Shown: one piece after another, positions 63,231 to 64,000 of the stretch
How the letters are laid out: every line of letters begins with the position of its first letter
How positions within the stretch are numbered: the first letter of the stretch is position 1
Origin: Paraburkholderia lycopersici
GTDB taxonomy: Bacteria; Pseudomonadota; Gammaproteobacteria; Burkholderiales; Burkholderiaceae
NCBI RefSeq assembly: GCF_900096975.1
Contig: NZ_FMYQ01000022.1
Coordinates: 62,001-126,000 of the forward strand
DNA length: 64,000 bases
Reading direction: 5' to 3'
Notes under the pieces: model-generated
The model's database searches: none
What the model saw: only the letters and a program-made list of their open reading frames with translations
Told to the model about the DNA's origin: nothing
Program-made: the position numbers and the translations under genes

Positions 63231-64000
63231 CGTGGGCACTCCAGGTGGGAACGACGGGGGCGACGCTCGCCTCGTCGAGAGAAAACACGGGCGTGGCCGG
63301 CCGCTCGTTGATCGCGAGGCTCAGCAGTTCGGGCCGCGCATAGTGGCCGACCGAGTCCATCATGCGCTTGCGCTTGATGATGAGGGCCATGTCGAGATCG
63401 GCGATCACCATGCCTTCGCCCTCGCGCAGCGGCGCAGCCAGATGCTGGCCCTCGGGTGAGACGATCGCGGCGTTGCAGCCGCCGCGCAGCGCCTTTTGCA
63501 GCTTGGGGTCCGGCGTGATCGATTCGATCTGCGCGTTGCTGAGCCATCCCGTTGCGTTCACAACGAAGCAGCCCGACTCCAGCGCGTGATGACGAATCGT
63601 CACCTCGATCTGCTCGGAGAAAATCGGCCCGACGAGCGAGCCCGGAAACTGGCTGCAGTGGATCTCTTCGTGCTGCGTCATCAGCGCGTAGCGCGCGAGC
63701 GGGTTGTAATGCTCCCAGCATGCGAGCGCGCCCACCCGACCCACGGCCGTTTCCGCGACCTTCAGGCCGGCGGCGTCGCCCTGCCCCCAGATCATGCGTT
63801 CGTGGAAGGTGGGCGTGATCTTGCGGCGCTTCACCTTGATCTGGCCGTCAGCGTCGAAAATCAGTTGCGTGTTGTAGAGGCTGCCGTGATCGCGCTCGTT
63901 CACGCCGAGCACGATCACCATGCCGTACTGGCGCGCGAGCGACGCCACGGTGTCCGTGACGGGCCCGGGTATCGCCACCGCTGCCTCGTAAAGCCGCAGA
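63181..64000 (-). CDS. Nit1-type nitrilase (5' end outside window)
   Basis: A nitrilase-superfamily enzyme of the Nit1/sll0784 type, C-terminal 272 codons visible. The catalytic Lys is in KVKRRKITPTFHERMIWGQG, and the catalytic Cys in GRVGALACWEHYNPLARYAL. A later conserved piece is SGCFVVNATGWLSNAQI. The first catalytic Glu lies beyond the window. It hydrolyses a nitrile, probably to an acid. The reading frame stays open upstream to 64000. It is the first visible gene of the operon; more cluster genes may lie beyond. Confidence 0.9.
   Translation of the reverse strand, partial: LRLYEAAVAIPGPVTDTVASLARQYGMVIVLGVNERDHGSLYNTQLIFDADGQIKVKRRKITPTFHERMIWGQGDAAGLKVAETAVGRVGALACWEHYNPLARYALMTQHEEIHCSQFPGSLVGPIFSEQIEVTIRHHALESGCFVVNATGWLSNAQIESITPDPKLQKALRGGCNAAIVSPEGQHLAAPLREGEGMVIADLDMALIIKRKRMMDSVGHYARPELLSLAINERPATPVFSLDEASVAPVVPTWSAHDECQRQPAGSEPATLD

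Overview
The window comes from a high-GC Burkholderiaceae genome (Burkholderia, Paraburkholderia or Caballeronia type). The protein families, the T6SS composition and the strong G/C bias at third codon positions support this. No rRNA, tRNA or CRISPR array was seen. By eye, base composition drops around 23-30 kb and 54.6-55.6 kb, and both stretches hold transposase or integrase wreckage.

Layout. (1) 0-4 kb: a GntR/FCD regulator fused in frame to an IS5-type transposase N-terminal domain (cut by the window edge), a duplicated alpha+beta-barrel protein, and a divergent amino-acid-synthesis-family/enamidase-like pair. A FadR-type operator sits inside the shared promoter region. (2) 4-10.2 kb: an aminotransferase remnant; a DUF1330 / aldo-keto reductase / flavodoxin operon with a divergent LysR regulator; a MerR regulator with a perfect dyad operator in front of a cation-diffusion transporter; and AraC, IS66 and IS3 fragments. 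(3) 10.4-23 kb: a unidirectional locus with a 1758-residue autotransporter (ESPR signal, large tandem repeats, a 17-fold Pro-Thr tract, beta-barrel). It is followed by a tightly packed operon: TPR-sulfotransferase, GT9-like glycosyltransferase, HAD-like protein, lipoprotein hydrolase, a small Trp-rich protein, APS kinase and a prolyl-4-hydroxylase-like oxygenase. This reads as a post-translational decoration system for the adhesin and is the most unusual system here. (4) 23-28.9 kb: IS5 and integrase remnants, two EAL-domain genes (one degenerate), and a serine recombinase facing a 16-bp inverted repeat. (5) 28.9-54.6 kb: a complete type VI secretion system on the minus strand (all of TssA-TssM plus a PAAR-like protein). 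An Asp/Glu racemase, two dicarboxylate symporters, a solute-binding protein and a small membrane protein are embedded between the vgrG and tssJ blocks, with ATGA overlaps tying the metabolic genes to tssJ. A 300-residue protein of unknown function ends the run. (6) 54.6-56 kb: a low-coding gap and an IS3 remnant. (7) 56-64 kb: an overlapping operon of the Nit1 type (nitrilase, radical SAM, GNAT, AIR-synthase-like, MSMEG_0570-like, flavin oxidoreductase) extended by an LnmK-like acyltransferase/decarboxylase and a B12-dependent methylmalonyl-CoA mutase. It looks like a small biosynthetic cluster for an unknown metabolite.

All functions are read from sequence motifs and recalled family knowledge. 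No database search was run. Start codons were chosen by ribosome-binding site and overlap with neighbours.
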